Below are positions 34,266-43,628 of a stretch of DNA of 64,000 nucleotides, one piece after another. The DNA is from Streptomyces sp. NBC_01723. Its GTDB lineage: Bacteria > Actinomycetota > Actinomycetes > Streptomycetales > Streptomycetaceae. The stretch spans positions 2,096,001 through 2,160,000 of the forward strand of contig NZ_CP109171.1 of NCBI RefSeq assembly GCF_036246005.1, written 5' to 3'. Numbering within the stretch: position 1 is the stretch's first letter; every line of letters begins with the position of its first letter. Made by a program: the position numbers and the translations under genes. Below the pieces are notes generated by a model. The model was given only the letters and a program-made list of their open reading frames with translations, did no database searches and was not told the DNA's origin.

Positions 34266-34330
34266 TGCGTCGTGGCTTGTCGCGCCCACGCGGCGGAGCC
34301 GCATATCGCACAGCCCCGCCCCCCGGCGGC
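34266..34330. repeat. Dispersed intergenic repeat, type B, copy 1
   Basis: GCGTCGTGGCTTGTCGCGCC, then CACGCGGCGGAGCCGC, then CACAGCCCCGCCCCC. A second copy is at 63028-63092. It shares its first 18 bases with type A but continues with a GCGGCGGAGCCGC arm. It lies tail to tail between the receiver-like gene and the L,D-transpeptidase gene. Confidence 0.7.
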
Positions 34331-34349
34331 GCTGCCCCGGGGGGCGTCG

Positions 34350-35624
34350 TCACACGCTCTCAGGTCGCAGCCGGGCCTGCTCTCCGGTGCCGGAGGCGCT
34401 GCCCCCGCCGCCCGTGAGGGCGCTGCCGGTGCGCCACTTGTTCCAGTCCAGGTTCCAGTCGCCGAAGCCGTTGCCGAACGGCTCCATCATCTCGCCGCCG
34501 GAGTTGACCACCTCCACGAGGTCGCCCTCCTGGACGGCCTTGAAGAACCACTCCGCGTTGGCGGTGCTCATGCCGACGCAGCCGTGACTGACGTTGGCCG
34601 AGCCCTGGGAGCCGACGGACCAGGGGGCGGCGTGCACGTACTCGCCGCTCCAGGTGACGCGGGTGGCGAAGTGGACCGGCAGGTCGTACGACTCCGAGGA
34701 GCCCTCGGCGATGCCCACGGTCGTGCTGCGCATGCGTACGAAGGGTTCCTTGCCGAGGACGACCTTGACGCCGTTGCGGGTGTCGAAGCCGGGCTTGCCG
34801 GTGGTGACCGGGATCTGCTTGATCTCCTCGCCGTCCTGGAAGACCGTCAGCGTGTGTGCGGCGGCGTCGGTGACGGCCACCACCCGGTCGTCCGTGGTGA
34901 TCTTCAGGGGCTTGGCGGCGCCGCCCCACATCCGGTCGCCGACCTTGATGCCTTCGAGGGTGCTGCGCACCTGAACGGTCGCGTGCGCGGGCCAGAACTC
35001 CTTCGGGCGGTAGTGGAGCTTCTTGTCGTCCACCCAGTGCCAGGCGCCCTCCACCGCGGGCGTCGAGTCCACCTTCAGCGCACGCTCCACTATGGCCCGC
35101 TGCGCCTTGTCCTTGACCGGCTGGCTCAGCTCCGCGGTGACGGGCTGGCCGACCCCGTACGCGCCCGCCTTGGGCCCGAAGGTGATGCCCAGGGTCTTCT
35201 TGGCGCCGGGCTTGCCCGTCTCGAAGGTGAGCACCTTGCGGCCGGGCGCCCCGTCGTCGTCCTCGGTGCTGACCCGCACCGTGTAGCTGGCGTTGGCGGC
35301 CAGGGGTGAGGTGCTGTGCCAGCGGGCGCCGTCGGCGGACAGCTCGCCGGCGACGTAGCGGCCGGACGCGTCCATGGCCGTGACGTCCGTGATGCGCCCG
35401 TCGGCGCCCTCGGCGACGACCTCCAGGGGTTTGTCCGGGTCGGCCTTCTTCCCGGCGTCCTTGGGGCCGTTGAAGGAGATCTGGCCGGCCGCGTCGTAGG
35501 GCGAGGCCGACAGCGGGTTGTCGTCGTCCGTGCAGGCGGTGACGCCCGTGGCGAGGGCCATCACCAGCAGGGTGCAGCCGACGACCGTACGCCCCCGCGC
35601 CTGGAAGTGAACCGTGTCGCTCAT
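34350..35624 (-). CDS. L,D-transpeptidase lipoprotein with Ig-like domains
   Basis: A 424-residue predicted lipoprotein (lipobox LATGVTAC, Cys31). Two Ig-like domains (about 45-250) precede a YkuD catalytic domain (about 250-385) with VHAAPW (about 333) and SHGCVGMSTANAEWFF, holding the catalytic Cys. It forms 3-3 (mDAP/LL-DAP) peptidoglycan crosslinks outside the membrane and resembles mycobacterial LdtMt2-type enzymes in layout. A Gly/Ser-rich tail ends the protein. It sits inside the cytochrome oxidase cluster, separated from ctaF by a strong terminator. Confidence 0.93.
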   Translation of the reverse strand: MSDTVHFQARGRTVVGCTLLVMALATGVTACTDDDNPLSASPYDAAGQISFNGPKDAGKKADPDKPLEVVAEGADGRITDVTAMDASGRYVAGELSADGARWHSTSPLAANASYTVRVSTEDDDGAPGRKVLTFETGKPGAKKTLGITFGPKAGAYGVGQPVTAELSQPVKDKAQRAIVERALKVDSTPAVEGAWHWVDDKKLHYRPKEFWPAHATVQVRSTLEGIKVGDRMWGGAAKPLKITTDDRVVAVTDAAAHTLTVFQDGEEIKQIPVTTGKPGFDTRNGVKVVLGKEPFVRMRSTTVGIAEGSSESYDLPVHFATRVTWSGEYVHAAPWSVGSQGSANVSHGCVGMSTANAEWFFKAVQEGDLVEVVNSGGEMMEPFGNGFGDWNLDWNKWRTGSALTGGGGSASGTGEQARLRPESV

Positions 35625-35700
35625 GGCCTCACGCTAGGGAGCCACGTCAAGGACGGCACGGTGGGTAATCCGGACGAGTGAAAGGCGTACGGCATGCGAA

Positions 35701-35734
35701 GGGCCCGGACGCTCCTGACGGAGTGTCCGGGCCC
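35701..35734. terminator. Terminator downstream of ctaCDF
   Basis: GGGCCCGGACGCTCC-TGAC-GGAGTGTCCGGGCCC is a 15-bp stem with one G-T pair. It lies 19 bp after the ctaF stop. Confidence 0.85.
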
Positions 35735-35752
35735 CTCTGTGCTCAGCGCGTG

Positions 35753-36151
35753 CTACTGGGTGCGGTTCTCACCGCGGTAGTACTCGAAGACCCAGCCGAA
35801 CAGGCCGACCAGGATCACCGGTGCCGAGAAGTACATGATCCACCAGCCGACGGCCACGCCCAGGAAGGCGAGCGCACCGCCGAGACCGAGCGCGAGCGGC
35901 TGCCAGCTGTGCGGGCTGAAGAACCCGACCTCGCCGGCGTCGTCCGCGACGTCCGCCTCCTTGTTGTCCTGCGCACCGACGTCGACCCGCTTGGCCGTGA
36001 AGGCCAGGTAGAAGCCGATCATGATGGACAGGCCGAAGGCCAGGAAGAGCGCCGTGGTGCCGGCCGGCTCCTTGGACCAGTAGCCGTAGACGACCGCCAC
36101 GACGAGGATGAAGACGCTCAACCAGATGAACATCTTGCCCTGGATCTTCAC
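35753..36151 (-). CDS. ctaF: Cytochrome c oxidase subunit IV, actinobacterial type
   Basis: A 132-residue small subunit with four membrane helices in two hairpins ([39 protein letters not shown], and two in the second half), joined by an acidic loop. [20 protein letters not shown] is typical of the actinobacterial aa3 subunit IV. The GTG at 36151 overlaps the ctaD stop by 4 bp and has GGAGG 7 nt upstream. Length matches the family. Confidence 0.95.
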   Translation of the reverse strand: MKIQGKMFIWLSVFILVVAVVYGYWSKEPAGTTALFLAFGLSIMIGFYLAFTAKRVDVGAQDNKEADVADDAGEVGFFSPHSWQPLALGLGGALAFLGVAVGWWIMYFSAPVILVGLFGWVFEYYRGENRTQ

Positions 36152-37884
36152 TTCCCGGCCTCCTTGCCGCCGGCGAGGGTCTTCTCCCCGTGACCGACGT
36201 TCTCCAGCTGGTCGATCGCCGAGATCTCGGGGTGGTGCAGGTCGAACGCCGGGGATTCGCTGCGGATGCGCGGCAGGGTGAGGAAGTTGTGCCGCGGCGG
36301 CGGGCAGGAGGTCGCCCACTCCAGCGAACGCCCGTAGCCCCACGGGTCGTCCACCTCGACCGGCTTGCCGTACTTGGCCGTCTTCCAGATGTTGTAGAAG
36401 AACGGCAGGATCGACGCGCCGAGCAGGAACGAGCTGATCGTCGAGATCGTGTTCAGGGCGGTGAACCCGTCGGCCGCCAGGTAGTCGGCGTACCGGCGCG
36501 GCATGCCCTCGGCGCCCAGCCAGTGCTGGACCAGGAACGTGCCGTGGAAGCCGACGAAGAGCGTCCAGAACGTGATCTTGCCCAGGCGCTCGTCGAGCAG
36601 CTTGCCGGTGAACTTCGGCCACCAGAAGTGGAAGCCCGCGAACATCGCGAACACCACCGTGCCGAACACCACGTAGTGGAAGTGCGCCACCACGAAGTAC
36701 GAGTCCGAGACGTGGAAGTCCAGCGGCGGCGAGGCCAGGATGACACCGGTCAGACCACCGAAGAGGAAGGTGATCAGGAAGCCGGTGGACCACAGCATCG
36801 GTGTCTCGAAGGACAGCGAGCCCTTCCACATGGTGCCGATCCAGTTGAAGAACTTCACACCGGTCGGGACCGCGATCAGGAAGGTCATGAAGGAGAAGAA
36901 GGGCAACAGCACGCCGCCCGTGACGTACATGTGGTGCGCCCACACCGTCACCGACAGACCCGCGATCGCGATGGTCGCCGCGACCAGACCCGTGTAACCG
37001 AAGATCGGCTTGCGGGAGAAGACCGGGATGATCTCACTGACGATGCCGAAGAACGGCAGCGCGATGATGTACACCTCGGGATGGCCGAAGAACCAGAACA
37101 GGTGCTGCCACAGCAGCGCCCCGCCGTTGGCCGAGTCGAAGATGTGCGCACCGAACTTGCGGTCCGCCTCCAGCGCGAACAGGGCCGCGGCCAGCACCGG
37201 GAAGGCCAGCAGGACCAGCACCGCGGTGAGCAGCACGTTCCAGGTGAAGATCGGCATCCGGAACATCGTCATGCCGGGCGCGCGCATGCAGATGATCGTG
37301 GTGATGAAGTTGACCGCGCCGAGGATGGTGCCGAAGCCGGAGAAGGCCAGACCCATGATCCACAGGTCGCCGCCGATGCCGGGCGAGTGCACCGCGTCGG
37401 ACAGCGGGGAGTAGGCGAACCAGCCGAAGTCGGCCGCGCCCTGCGGGGTCAGGAACCCGCCCACCGCGATGGTCGAGCCGAACAGGTACAGCCAGTAGGC
37501 GAACATGTTCAGCCGCGGGAACGCCACGTCCGGCGCACCGATCTGCAGCGGCATGATCCAGTTCGTGAAGCCGGCGAACAGCGGCGTCGCGAACATCAGC
37601 AGCATGATCGTGCCGTGCATCGTGAACGCCTGGTTGAACTGCTCGTTCGACATGATCTGCAGACCCGGCCGGGCCAGCTCGGCGCGCATGAAGAGCGCCA
37701 TCACGCCGCCGATGCAGAAGAAGGCGAACGACGTCACCAGATACAGCGTGCCGATCGTCTTGTGGTCAGTGGTCGTCAGCCACTTGATCACGACGTTGCC
37801 GGGCTGCTTGCGCCGTACCGGCAGCTCGTTCTCGTACGAGTCCTCCGCTGCCGAGGCACCCTGGGGTTCGTTGAGGATGCTCAC
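36148..37884 (-). CDS. ctaD: Cytochrome c oxidase subunit I (aa3 type)
   Basis: A 578-residue catalytic subunit with 12 helices. Heme a ligand His in [20 protein letters not shown] (about 91), CuB/heme a3 site [19 protein letters not shown] (His-Pro-Glu-Val-Tyr, about 267), the His pair in [10 protein letters not shown], and [18 protein letters not shown] (about 402) for both hemes. It reduces O2 and pumps protons. The GTG start at 37884 gives the usual Streptomyces length; it overlaps ctaC and ctaF by 4 bp each. Confidence 0.97.
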   Translation of the reverse strand: MSILNEPQGASAAEDSYENELPVRRKQPGNVVIKWLTTTDHKTIGTLYLVTSFAFFCIGGVMALFMRAELARPGLQIMSNEQFNQAFTMHGTIMLLMFATPLFAGFTNWIMPLQIGAPDVAFPRLNMFAYWLYLFGSTIAVGGFLTPQGAADFGWFAYSPLSDAVHSPGIGGDLWIMGLAFSGFGTILGAVNFITTIICMRAPGMTMFRMPIFTWNVLLTAVLVLLAFPVLAAALFALEADRKFGAHIFDSANGGALLWQHLFWFFGHPEVYIIALPFFGIVSEIIPVFSRKPIFGYTGLVAATIAIAGLSVTVWAHHMYVTGGVLLPFFSFMTFLIAVPTGVKFFNWIGTMWKGSLSFETPMLWSTGFLITFLFGGLTGVILASPPLDFHVSDSYFVVAHFHYVVFGTVVFAMFAGFHFWWPKFTGKLLDERLGKITFWTLFVGFHGTFLVQHWLGAEGMPRRYADYLAADGFTALNTISTISSFLLGASILPFFYNIWKTAKYGKPVEVDDPWGYGRSLEWATSCPPPRHNFLTLPRIRSESPAFDLHHPEISAIDQLENVGHGEKTLAGGKEAGK

Positions 37885-38840
37885 AGGTTGTTCGTCTCCC
37901 GGTTCTTCTCGTGGCTCGTCTGCGCGATGCCTGCGGGAACGTAACCGGTCTGCCCCTTCTTCACGAGGTCCTGGAGGTGCTGCTCGTAGCGCTCCGGGGA
38001 GACGACCTTCACGTTGAACAGCATCCGGGAGTGGTCCACGCCGCACAGCTCGGCGCACTTGCCGAGGAAGGTGCCCTCCTTGTTGGGGGTCACCTCGAAG
38101 GCGTTGGTGTGGCCCGGAATGACGTCCTGCTTCATGAGGAACGGCACCACCCAGAAGGAGTGGATGACGTCACGCGAGGTCAGGACGAAGCGAACCGTCT
38201 TGCCCTTGGGGAGCCAGAGGGTCGGACCGGGGTTGTCGGTCTGCGGGTTCCGCGTGCTCGGGGTACCGCAGTCGTAGGTGCCGCCGGCGTTCGCCGGGAA
38301 GTCCTCCTTGAACCGGTCCGGGATGGCGGACAGTTCCTCGGAGGTCTTGGCGTCACCGGAGGAACCGTTGACGCTCTCGACGTAGTTGAAGCACCAGCTC
38401 CACTGGAAGCCGACCACGTTGACCGTGACGTCGGGCTTCTTCTTGAGGCTCAGGAGCTCGGACTCGTCACGCGCGGTGAAGTAGAACAGCACCGAGACGA
38501 TGACGAGCGGAACCATGGTGTACAGCGCCTCGATGGGCAGGTTGTACCTGGTCTGTGGAGGGACCTCGACCTTGGTGCGGCTGCGCCGGTGGAAGAACAC
38601 ACTCCACAGGATCAGGCCCCACACCAGCACGCCGGTGGCCAGCGCGGCAGCCCAGGATCCCTGCCAGAGGGAGAGGATCCGCGGAGCCTCTTCCGTGGTT
38701 GGGGTGGGCAAGCCGAGGCGGGGGAAGTCCTCGTATGTGCAACCTGTGGCGGTCGCCAGGACCAGGCCCGCGGTCAGTGCCTGCAGCAGCTTCCGCCGCA
38801 TCGGGCGCCGCGGCGAGCGGTCGGAGCCGTTGGGACTCAC
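37881..38840 (-). CDS. ctaC: Cytochrome c oxidase subunit II
   Basis: A 319-residue lipoprotein subunit. Signal and lipobox LATATGC (about Cys34), two membrane helices (about 55-130) and a C-terminal cupredoxin domain with the CuA site: [20 protein letters not shown] (about 238-257) and [12 protein letters not shown] (about 273-284). A loop insertion with [15 protein letters not shown] is typical of the actinobacterial form, which contacts the QcrC diheme subunit. GTG at 38840 has GGGAAGG upstream. First gene of ctaC-ctaD-ctaF. Confidence 0.96.
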   Translation of the reverse strand: MSPNGSDRSPRRPMRRKLLQALTAGLVLATATGCTYEDFPRLGLPTPTTEEAPRILSLWQGSWAAALATGVLVWGLILWSVFFHRRSRTKVEVPPQTRYNLPIEALYTMVPLVIVSVLFYFTARDESELLSLKKKPDVTVNVVGFQWSWCFNYVESVNGSSGDAKTSEELSAIPDRFKEDFPANAGGTYDCGTPSTRNPQTDNPGPTLWLPKGKTVRFVLTSRDVIHSFWVVPFLMKQDVIPGHTNAFEVTPNKEGTFLGKCAELCGVDHSRMLFNVKVVSPERYEQHLQDLVKKGQTGYVPAGIAQTSHEKNRETNNL

Positions 38841-39068
38841 GTAGCGCCTTCCCGAGAGTCTCGCCCGCGCTGTTCGGCTGCGGCCTTCTCGCTGGTCGGT
38901 CGCCGCCCTGCGTCGGGCAGGGGTTTGATGTTTATGCGGACCAAACCCTAGCCGACGCCCTCCGGGGGGTCGCGGGGAGGGTGGCATACGCGCCGGGGGT
39001 CACTCTTTAAGGGTGGGATGGGGTGCCTACGGGGGTGGTGGGCGGGCGTTGTCTCGCGGCTGACGGTG

Positions 39069-39111
39069 CGTCGTGGCTTGTCGCGCCGTCCCCGCGCCCC
39101 TAAGGGGGCGC
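39069..39111. terminator. Type A repeat, copy 3, with hairpin, between divergent genes
   Basis: TGCGTCGTGGCTTGTCGCGC, then CCCCGCGCCCC, ending in GCGCCCC-TAAG-GGGGCGC (39094-39111, 7-bp stem). It lies in the 300-bp gap between ctaC and the desulfurase-TusA gene. Both flanking genes start here, so it cannot serve as a 3' terminator for either; it may insulate them. Confidence 0.55.
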
Positions 39112-39128
39112 CGCACCACCCGGCGTTC

Positions 39129-39134
39129 TAGCGT
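39129..39134 (+). promoter_or_regulatory. -10 element for a leaderless transcript
   Basis: TAGCGT ends 6 nt before the GTG at 39141, the spacing seen when transcription begins at the start codon itself. No ribosome site is present. Confidence 0.6.
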
Positions 39135-39140
39135 TGTCCC

Positions 39141-40523
39141 GTGGCCTACTTCGACGCTGCTTCCGCTGCACCCCTTCATTCCGTTGCCCAGCAGGCGCTG
39201 CTGGCCTCTCTTGACGAGGGGTGGGCCGATCCCGCGCGGCTCTACAGGGAGGGGCGCCGGGCGCGGCTGCTGCTCGACGCCGCCCGGGAGGCCGCCGCCG
39301 AGGCGGTGGGGTGCCGGGCCGACGAGCTGGTGTTCACCCCTTCGGGGACGCGGGCGGTGCATTCAGGGGTGGCGGGTGCGCTGGCCGGGCGGCGGCGCGT
39401 CGGACGCCACCTGATCGTGTCGGCCGTCGAACACTCCTCCGTACTCCACGCGGCCGAGGAGCTGGAGCGTGACGGCGGGACCGTCACCCAGGTCCCCGTG
39501 GACCGCGCCGGCGCGGTGGACGCGGGGGCCTTCGCCGCGGCCCTCGGTGACGGCACCGCGCTGGCCTGCCTCCAGTCGGCCAACCACGAGGTCGGCACCG
39601 AGCAGCCGGTGGCGCGGGTGGCGGAGGCCTGCCGGGCGGCGGGCGTGCCCCTGCTGGTGGACGCGGCCCAGTCGCTGGGCTGGGGGAAGGTGCAGGGCGA
39701 CTGGTCGCTGCTCACGGCCAGCGCGCACAAGTGGGGCGGGCCCTCGGGGGTCGGGCTGCTGGCCGTACGCAAGGGGGTGCGGTTCGCGCCGCAAGGGGCG
39801 GCGGACGAGAGGGAGTCGGGACGGGCGCCCGGGTTCGAGAACCTCCCGGCGATCGTGGCCGCGGCGGCGTCGCTGCGGGCGGTGCGGGCCGAGGCCGCGC
39901 AGGAGGCGGCCCGGCTGCGGGAGCTGACGGAGCGGATCCGGGCGCGGGTGCCCGGCCTGGTGCCGGACGTCGAGGTGGTCGGCGACGCGGTGCGGCGGCT
40001 GCCCGGGATCGTCACCTTCTCGTGTCTCTATGTCGACGGGGAGACTCTGCTGCACGAGCTGGACCGGGCCGGCTTCTCCGTCTCGTCCGGGTCGTCCTGC
40101 ACCAGCAGCACGCTGACGCCGAGCCACGTCCTCAAGGCGATGGGCGTGCTGACCGAGGGCAACGTCCGGGTGTCGCTGCCCCCGGGGACGCCGGCCGAGG
40201 ACGTGGAACGGTTCCTCGAGGTGCTGCCGGGCGCGGTGGCCGCGGTGCGGGAGAGGCTGGGCGCGCCGGCGGCCGCGGAGTCCGCCCCGGAGACCGGGGC
40301 GGACCTCGTCGTGGACGCCATCGGCCGCCGCTGCCCGATCCCGGTCATCGAACTGGCCAAGGTCATCGGCGACGTCCCCGTCGGCGGAACGGTCCGAGTG
40401 CTGTCCGACGACGAGGCCGCCCGCCTGGACATTCCGGCATGGTGCGAGATGCGGGGCCAGGAGTACGTGGGCGAGGAGCGGGCGGACCGGGGGACGGCTT
40501 ACTTGGTACGCCGGATCGGCTGA
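39141..40523 (+). CDS. Cysteine desulfurase-TusA fusion protein
   Basis: A 460-residue fusion. Residues 1-375 are an IscS/NifS-type cysteine desulfurase: SAVEHSSVLHAAEEL (about 94), LLVDAAQSLGWGKV (about 173), SAHKWGGPSGVGLLA (PLP Lys about 195) and the catalytic cysteine in SSGSSCTSSTLTPSH (about 320). Residues 390-460 are a complete TusA/SirA sulfur-carrier domain: VVDAIGRRCPIPVIELAKVI with the CPxP cysteine. This couples sulfane-sulfur release directly to its acceptor, for Fe-S clusters, tRNA thiolation or other thio-cofactors. Leaderless GTG start. Confidence 0.93.
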   Translation: MAYFDAASAAPLHSVAQQALLASLDEGWADPARLYREGRRARLLLDAAREAAAEAVGCRADELVFTPSGTRAVHSGVAGALAGRRRVGRHLIVSAVEHSSVLHAAEELERDGGTVTQVPVDRAGAVDAGAFAAALGDGTALACLQSANHEVGTEQPVARVAEACRAAGVPLLVDAAQSLGWGKVQGDWSLLTASAHKWGGPSGVGLLAVRKGVRFAPQGAADERESGRAPGFENLPAIVAAAASLRAVRAEAAQEAARLRELTERIRARVPGLVPDVEVVGDAVRRLPGIVTFSCLYVDGETLLHELDRAGFSVSSGSSCTSSTLTPSHVLKAMGVLTEGNVRVSLPPGTPAEDVERFLEVLPGAVAAVRERLGAPAAAESAPETGADLVVDAIGRRCPIPVIELAKVIGDVPVGGTVRVLSDDEAARLDIPAWCEMRGQEYVGEERADRGTAYLVRRIG

Positions 40524-40534
40524 CTGGCCAAGGT

Positions 40535-40568
40535 GCGCGGGGCGGTGTCGATTTGCGGCACCGCCGCG
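40535..40568. terminator. Hairpin between convergent genes
   Basis: GCGCGG-GGCGGTG pairs with CACCGCC-GCG across about 11 bases (GGCGGTG/CACCGCC core, 40541-40565). It lies 12 bp after the desulfurase-TusA stop and before the adenosine kinase 3' end. Confidence 0.5.
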
Positions 40569-40606
40569 TGAGCCCGACCAGCCCCCCACGACCCGCACCC
40601 GACGAC

Positions 40607-41581
40607 TCAGCCCAGCCGTCCCCGGACCTCCTCCGCGGCCTCGTCCCCGTACGCCTTGGTGAACCGCTCCATGAAGTGCCCCCGGCGCAGCTGGTACTCC
40701 TGCGTACCGACCGTCTCGATGACGAGGGTCGCCAGCATGCAGCCCACCTGCGCCGCCCGCTCCAGCGAGACCCCCCATGCCAGTCCCGACATGAACCCGG
40801 CCCGGAAGGCGTCGCCGACCCCCGTCGGGTCGGCCTTGCGCTCCTCGTCGGGCACGCCGACCTCGATGGTCTCCTCGCCGGCCCGCTCGATCCGTACGCC
40901 CCGCGCGCCGAGGGTGGTGACGCGGTGCCCCACGCGGCCGAGGATCTCCTCGTCCGTCCAGCCGGTCTTGGTCTCGATGAGCCCCTTCTCGTACTCGTTG
41001 GAGAAGAGGTAGGTCGCCCCGTCCAGCAGTATCCGGATCTCGTCGCCGTTCATCCGGGCGATCTGCTGGGAGAAGTCCGCGGCGAAGGGGATGGACCGCG
41101 CGCGGCACTCCTCGGTGTGCCGGAGCATCGCCTCCGGGTCGTCGGCGCCGATGGAGACCAGGTCGAGGCCGCCCACGCGGTCGGCGACGGTCTTCAGCTC
41201 GATGAGGCGGGCCTCGCTCATCGCGCCCGTGTAGAAGGAGCCGATCTGGTTGTGGTCGGCGTCGGTGGTGCAGACGAAGCGGGCGGTGTGCAGGGTCTCG
41301 GAGATGCGCACCGAGCCGGTGTCGACGCCGTGCCGGTCCAGCCAGGCGCGGTACTCGGCGAAGTCCGAGCCGGCCGCGCCGACCAGGATCGGCCGGATGC
41401 CGAGCTGGCCCATGCCGAAGGCGATGTTCGCGGCGACGCCGCCCCGGCGTACGTCCAGCTGGTCGACCAGGAAGGAGAGCGAGACCGTGTGCAGCTGGTC
41501 CGCGACGAGCTGGTCGGAGAATCGGCCGGGAAAGGTCATGAGGTGGTCGGTGGCGATGGAGCCGGTGACTGCGATGCGCAC
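40607..41581 (-). CDS. adoK: Adenosine kinase, PfkB family
   Basis: A 324-residue PfkB-family kinase. The N-terminus RIAVTGSIATDHLMTFPGRF and RRGGVAANIAFGMGQLGI (about 46-63), and the active site DPTGVGDAFRAGFMSG (Asp base, about 255-270), match the actinobacterial adenosine kinase of the mycobacterial AdoK type closely, also in its place near the cta genes. It makes AMP from adenosine and ATP. GTG start at 41581 with AGGAGAGAG upstream. The annotation "ribokinase/fructokinase" is common for this group but less likely. Confidence 0.88.
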   Translation of the reverse strand: MRIAVTGSIATDHLMTFPGRFSDQLVADQLHTVSLSFLVDQLDVRRGGVAANIAFGMGQLGIRPILVGAAGSDFAEYRAWLDRHGVDTGSVRISETLHTARFVCTTDADHNQIGSFYTGAMSEARLIELKTVADRVGGLDLVSIGADDPEAMLRHTEECRARSIPFAADFSQQIARMNGDEIRILLDGATYLFSNEYEKGLIETKTGWTDEEILGRVGHRVTTLGARGVRIERAGEETIEVGVPDEERKADPTGVGDAFRAGFMSGLAWGVSLERAAQVGCMLATLVIETVGTQEYQLRRGHFMERFTKAYGDEAAEEVRGRLG

Positions 41582-41659
41582 GGCGTGGACTCTCTCCTGA
41601 GAGGAGGCGGGTTGACAGTTCACGCTACCCGGGACCGCCTCGCGATCGAAGCAGGCAAA

Positions 41660-41672
41660 ACTACCCGGTAGT
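41660..41672. promoter_or_regulatory. Candidate operator between divergent adoK and a small gene
   Basis: ACTACC-C-GGTAGT, a 6+1+6 perfect inverted repeat. It lies 79 bp upstream of adoK and 42 bp upstream of the small leaderless gene, near a likely -35 position of the latter. The regulator is unknown. Confidence 0.45.
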
Positions 41673-41713
41673 ACAACTTTCTTCGCGGTCCGTGACGTGC
41701 CTACGGTGCTGTT

Positions 41714-41923
41714 ATGACGAACCTGAGGACCGCCGACCCCGCCCCGGCCGACCTGGACGGCGACCTGGCGTCGCTGCGCGGTGACTGCGCCCGGATGACC
41801 CCGCGCTGGTCGGCCCCGGCTCACGTCGCCACCCGCCCGGTGCCCGTCTCGCTGCTCCACGGCGTACGGGTGCCGCAGACGTCGGCCCGGTTGCTGGAGG
41901 CGATGTCGGACTACGGCGACTGA
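41714..41923 (+). CDS. Small conserved-looking protein, leaderless
   Basis: A 69-residue protein ending PVSLLHGVRVPQTSARLLEA then MSDYGD. TACGGT (41702-41707) lies exactly 6 nt before the ATG, which fits a leaderless transcript and supports it as a real gene. There is no signal peptide, membrane segment or Cys/His cluster. I do not recognise a family. The inverted repeat at 41660 may control it. Confidence 0.6.
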   Translation: MTNLRTADPAPADLDGDLASLRGDCARMTPRWSAPAHVATRPVPVSLLHGVRVPQTSARLLEAMSDYGD

Positions 41924-42015
41924 GCCGTTCGGGCGACGCGCGCCGTCGCCGGGAACCGGATGCCCGCCCACCGCGTCCCATCGCTGTCCCCGGTAACAGC
42001 TGAAGGAGCGATGCG

Positions 42016-43536
42016 GTGAACAGCGAGCGACCCGACAACGACGCCACCGCCGCCGACGAGGCCGGCACCGGGCGTCCCGCGCGACGGCGTCCCTCCGCGG
42101 CCGTCGTCGCGTCGGTCGCCGCCGCCGTGCTGCTGGTCGGCACGGGCGGTGCCTACCTGGCCACGTCCGCCTCCGGCGGCGACGCGGACGGCGGTACGGC
42201 GTCCGGGGCGTCGGGCGACGACACTCCCCCGCCGCTGGCCCTGGACGACCACGGGACGTCCCCCGGCGGCGGTACGGACGCGACGAACGGCATCGCGCCC
42301 GGTGAGCCCGACCCGTACGGCGTCATCTACCGCGCCGACGGCTCCCTCCCCGAAGGGCCCGGCTCGGCGCCCGTGTACCGGACGAAGGGCGAGGTCACCG
42401 AGGCGGAGGTGGCCCGGCTGGCCGAGGCGCTCGGGGTGGCGGGCGCACCGCGCGTCCAGGGCGGGGCCTGGAAGGTCGGCAACGCCAAGGACGGCTCGGG
42501 GCCCCTGCTGACGGTGACCACGCAGGCGCCGGGCACCTGGACGTTCCACCGCTACACACCCGGCACCGACGACTGCAAGAAGGGCGCCGTGTGCCAGGCC
42601 CCGTCGGCCGACGGGAGCCCGGTGAGCGAGGCGGCCGCGAAGAAGGCGGCGGCGCCGGTGCTGAAGGCGCTGGGCCAGGACGACGCCAAGCTGGACGCGG
42701 GCCAGGTCATGGGCGTGCGGCGGGCCGTGAACGCCGAACCCGAGGTCGGCGGGCTGCCCACACACGGCTGGACGACCGGCGTGGTCGTCGGTGCCCAGGG
42801 CGACGTGGTCGGCGGCAGCGGGCAGGTCAAGGCGCCGGTCAAGGGGGACACGTACCCCGTCCTGGACGCGAAGGAGGCCCTGGCGCTGCTGAACTCGCCG
42901 GGCGGTGGTTCCGGGCCCGGCGTGGGAGGCATCGGGGGCTGCGCGAGCCCGGTGCCGCACGAGGACGGCGCGGACACGCCGTGCGCGCCGCCGACCGGCT
43001 CACCGGAGAAGCCCGGGAAGCAGACGGTCACCGTCGAGGACGCGGTGTTCGGTCTGGCCGCGCATCCGGTGCGGGGGCGGCAGACGCTGGTGCCCTCCTG
43101 GCTGTTCGAGGTGCGCGCGCCGGGCGCGGAGGACAGTTCCATGGTCACGTATCCGGCGGTCGAGCCGAAGTACCTGACCACCGCGGCCCCGGCCTCGCCG
43201 TCCCCGTCCGACGAGCCGACCTCCAAGCCGGGCGAGCCGCGGGACGTGCGGGTGAACGGGTACACGGCCGCGGGCGGAGAGCTGACCGTGCACTTCACGG
43301 GCGGGGTCTGCGCGGACTACGAGGCGAAGGCCGAGGAGGAGGACGGGGAGGTGACCGTGACGGTGACCGAGACCCCGCATCCGGACAAGGTGTGCATCCT
43401 GATCGCCAAGGAGTACGAGCGCACGGTGCGGCTCGACGAACCGCTCGGTGACCGGAAGGTCGTGGGCACGGACGGCGAGAAGGTCCCGCTGCACAAGCCC
43501 GGCGCGCGGCTGCCGGCGCCCTCCGGGGGCCGGTGA
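42016..43536 (+). CDS. Large membrane-anchored extracellular protein of unknown function
   Basis: A 506-residue protein. A short cytoplasmic Arg-rich start is followed by one membrane segment (SAAVVASVAAAVLLVGTGGAYL, about 27-48; stop-transfer or uncleaved signal) and a large exported part. Gly/Asp/Thr-rich linkers (about 52-100) lead to three repeated-looking beta regions: YRTKGEVTEAEVARLAEALG (about 117), DAKEALALLNSPGGG (about 285) and DVRVNGYTAAGGELTVHFTG (about 410). YRTKGEVTEAEVARLAEALG resembles the start of a YcdB/PepSY-like unit, but I am unsure. A 20-bp perfect terminator follows. Confidence 0.78.
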   Translation: MNSERPDNDATAADEAGTGRPARRRPSAAVVASVAAAVLLVGTGGAYLATSASGGDADGGTASGASGDDTPPPLALDDHGTSPGGGTDATNGIAPGEPDPYGVIYRADGSLPEGPGSAPVYRTKGEVTEAEVARLAEALGVAGAPRVQGGAWKVGNAKDGSGPLLTVTTQAPGTWTFHRYTPGTDDCKKGAVCQAPSADGSPVSEAAAKKAAAPVLKALGQDDAKLDAGQVMGVRRAVNAEPEVGGLPTHGWTTGVVVGAQGDVVGGSGQVKAPVKGDTYPVLDAKEALALLNSPGGGSGPGVGGIGGCASPVPHEDGADTPCAPPTGSPEKPGKQTVTVEDAVFGLAAHPVRGRQTLVPSWLFEVRAPGAEDSSMVTYPAVEPKYLTTAAPASPSPSDEPTSKPGEPRDVRVNGYTAAGGELTVHFTGGVCADYEAKAEEEDGEVTVTVTETPHPDKVCILIAKEYERTVRLDEPLGDRKVVGTDGEKVPLHKPGARLPAPSGGR

Positions 43537-43554
43537 CACCGGGCGCGTGAGCGG

Positions 43555-43600
43555 AAGAGGGCGGCGGCCCGGGGTTCTCGCCCCGGGCCGCCGCCCTCTT
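43555..43600. terminator. Very strong bidirectional terminator
   Basis: AAGAGGGCGGCGGCCCGGGG-TTCTCG-CCCCGGGCCGCCGCCCTCTT: a 20-bp perfect stem. It lies between the convergent membrane protein and erpA genes. It ends in CTCTT on the plus strand and CTCTT on the minus strand, close to a T-tract for Streptomyces. Confidence 0.92.
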
Positions 43601-43628
43601 CGTGTCGCGTGCGCGTGTGCCGCGCGGC

